Positions 43,619 to 43,809 of a stretch of DNA of 43,809 nt are shown piece after piece (position 1 is the first letter of the stretch; each line of letters begins with the position of its first letter). This stretch comes from Oehlia diaphana. Taxonomy: Eukaryota > Glomeromycota > Glomeromycetes > Glomerales > Glomeraceae. The notes below the pieces were generated by a model. It was given only the letters and a program-made list of their open reading frames with translations. It made no database searches and was not told the origin of the DNA. The translations under genes were made by a program, and so were the position numbers. Location: contig QZLH01000787.1 of NCBI GenBank assembly GCA_003833135.1, positions 5,566-49,374 on the forward strand, written 5' to 3'.

Positions 43619-43778
43619 TTATAATACAAGTAGCGCCTTATCTGAATGTAGATTAGACGTTAGTAAGTATACAAAAATTATTACTGGTTATACAGTAGTG
43701 GCGGAAAAAACTGGCAGTGAAGGAAAATCTGTTTACACAATCAATTTTCACCAGAATTGTTTAAAATTTAAAAAATAA
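43619..43778 (+). other. Terminal open frame, unassigned
   Basis: A plus frame open from before 43,590 to TAA at 43,778 reads SECRLDVSKYTKIITGYTVV then AEKTGSEGKSVYTINFHQNC. The composition is protein-like and the piece could be a last exon, but the upstream part overlaps the minus-strand relic and no acceptor or family was identified. The remaining bases to the window end are AT-rich. Confidence 0.3.
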
Positions 43779-43809
43779 GTAAATAAATATTATGTTTTTC
43801 ATATACTAA

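Overview
The window looks like nuclear DNA from a repeat-rich, very AT-rich eukaryote, most likely an arbuscular mycorrhizal fungus (Glomeromycotina, Rhizophagus-like). The reasons are short introns (about 57-105 bp) with GTA-type donors, a stand-alone HMG-box gene of the MATA-HMG kind, a small polytopic membrane protein of a type I associate with these fungi, decayed LINE reverse transcriptase of the type common there, and long gene-poor stretches. No prokaryotic signals, rRNA, tRNA or CRISPR were found. Organism and family assignments rest on recognition by eye, not on a search.

Only three genes appear intact. (1) A three-exon membrane protein on the minus strand at 10021-11007 (265 aa). 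(2) A single-exon HMG-box protein on the minus strand at 18269-18571 (100 aa). (3) A seven-exon TPX2-family spindle/microtubule protein on the plus strand at 39909-41872 (460 aa), rebuilt from in-frame splice junctions.

Much of the rest is a graveyard. Decayed genes lie at 12.2-12.8 kb (+), 13.2-14.1 kb (-), 14.5-15.9 kb (+) and 20.4-20.8 kb (+). A LINE reverse transcriptase/RNase H/zinc-ribbon relic lies at 21.8-23.2 kb (-), with a piece of a DNMT1-like cytosine-5 DNA methyltransferase embedded exactly at RT motif A. A retroviral-type zinc knuckle relic lies at 34.1 kb. A broken copy of the C-terminal nuclease half of XPF/ERCC4 (42.2-43.1 kb) sits just downstream of TPX2, with a TE-like protein relic on the opposite strand after it.

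Mobile DNA is abundant: four MITE-like elements with terminal inverted repeats (1.25, 3.05, 9.65, 30.5 kb); a CACAG-ended element at 1621-2515 flanked by TATAT; a 617-bp element at 32257-32873 with long inverted repeats and a perfect 8-bp target duplication; and three copies of a short poly(A) retroposon, each with its own target-site duplication. A pair of diverged retroposon tails flanks the TPX2 gene. Two diverged collinear copies of one long repeat lie 29 kb apart (7.2-9.4 and 36.85-37.7 kb). The 26.1-29.1 kb interval is a local cluster of repeated, decayed exon-like units plus a 22-bp minisatellite.

The intact genes share no evident pathway. The main interest is how repeats, gene fragments and chimeric relics are arranged.
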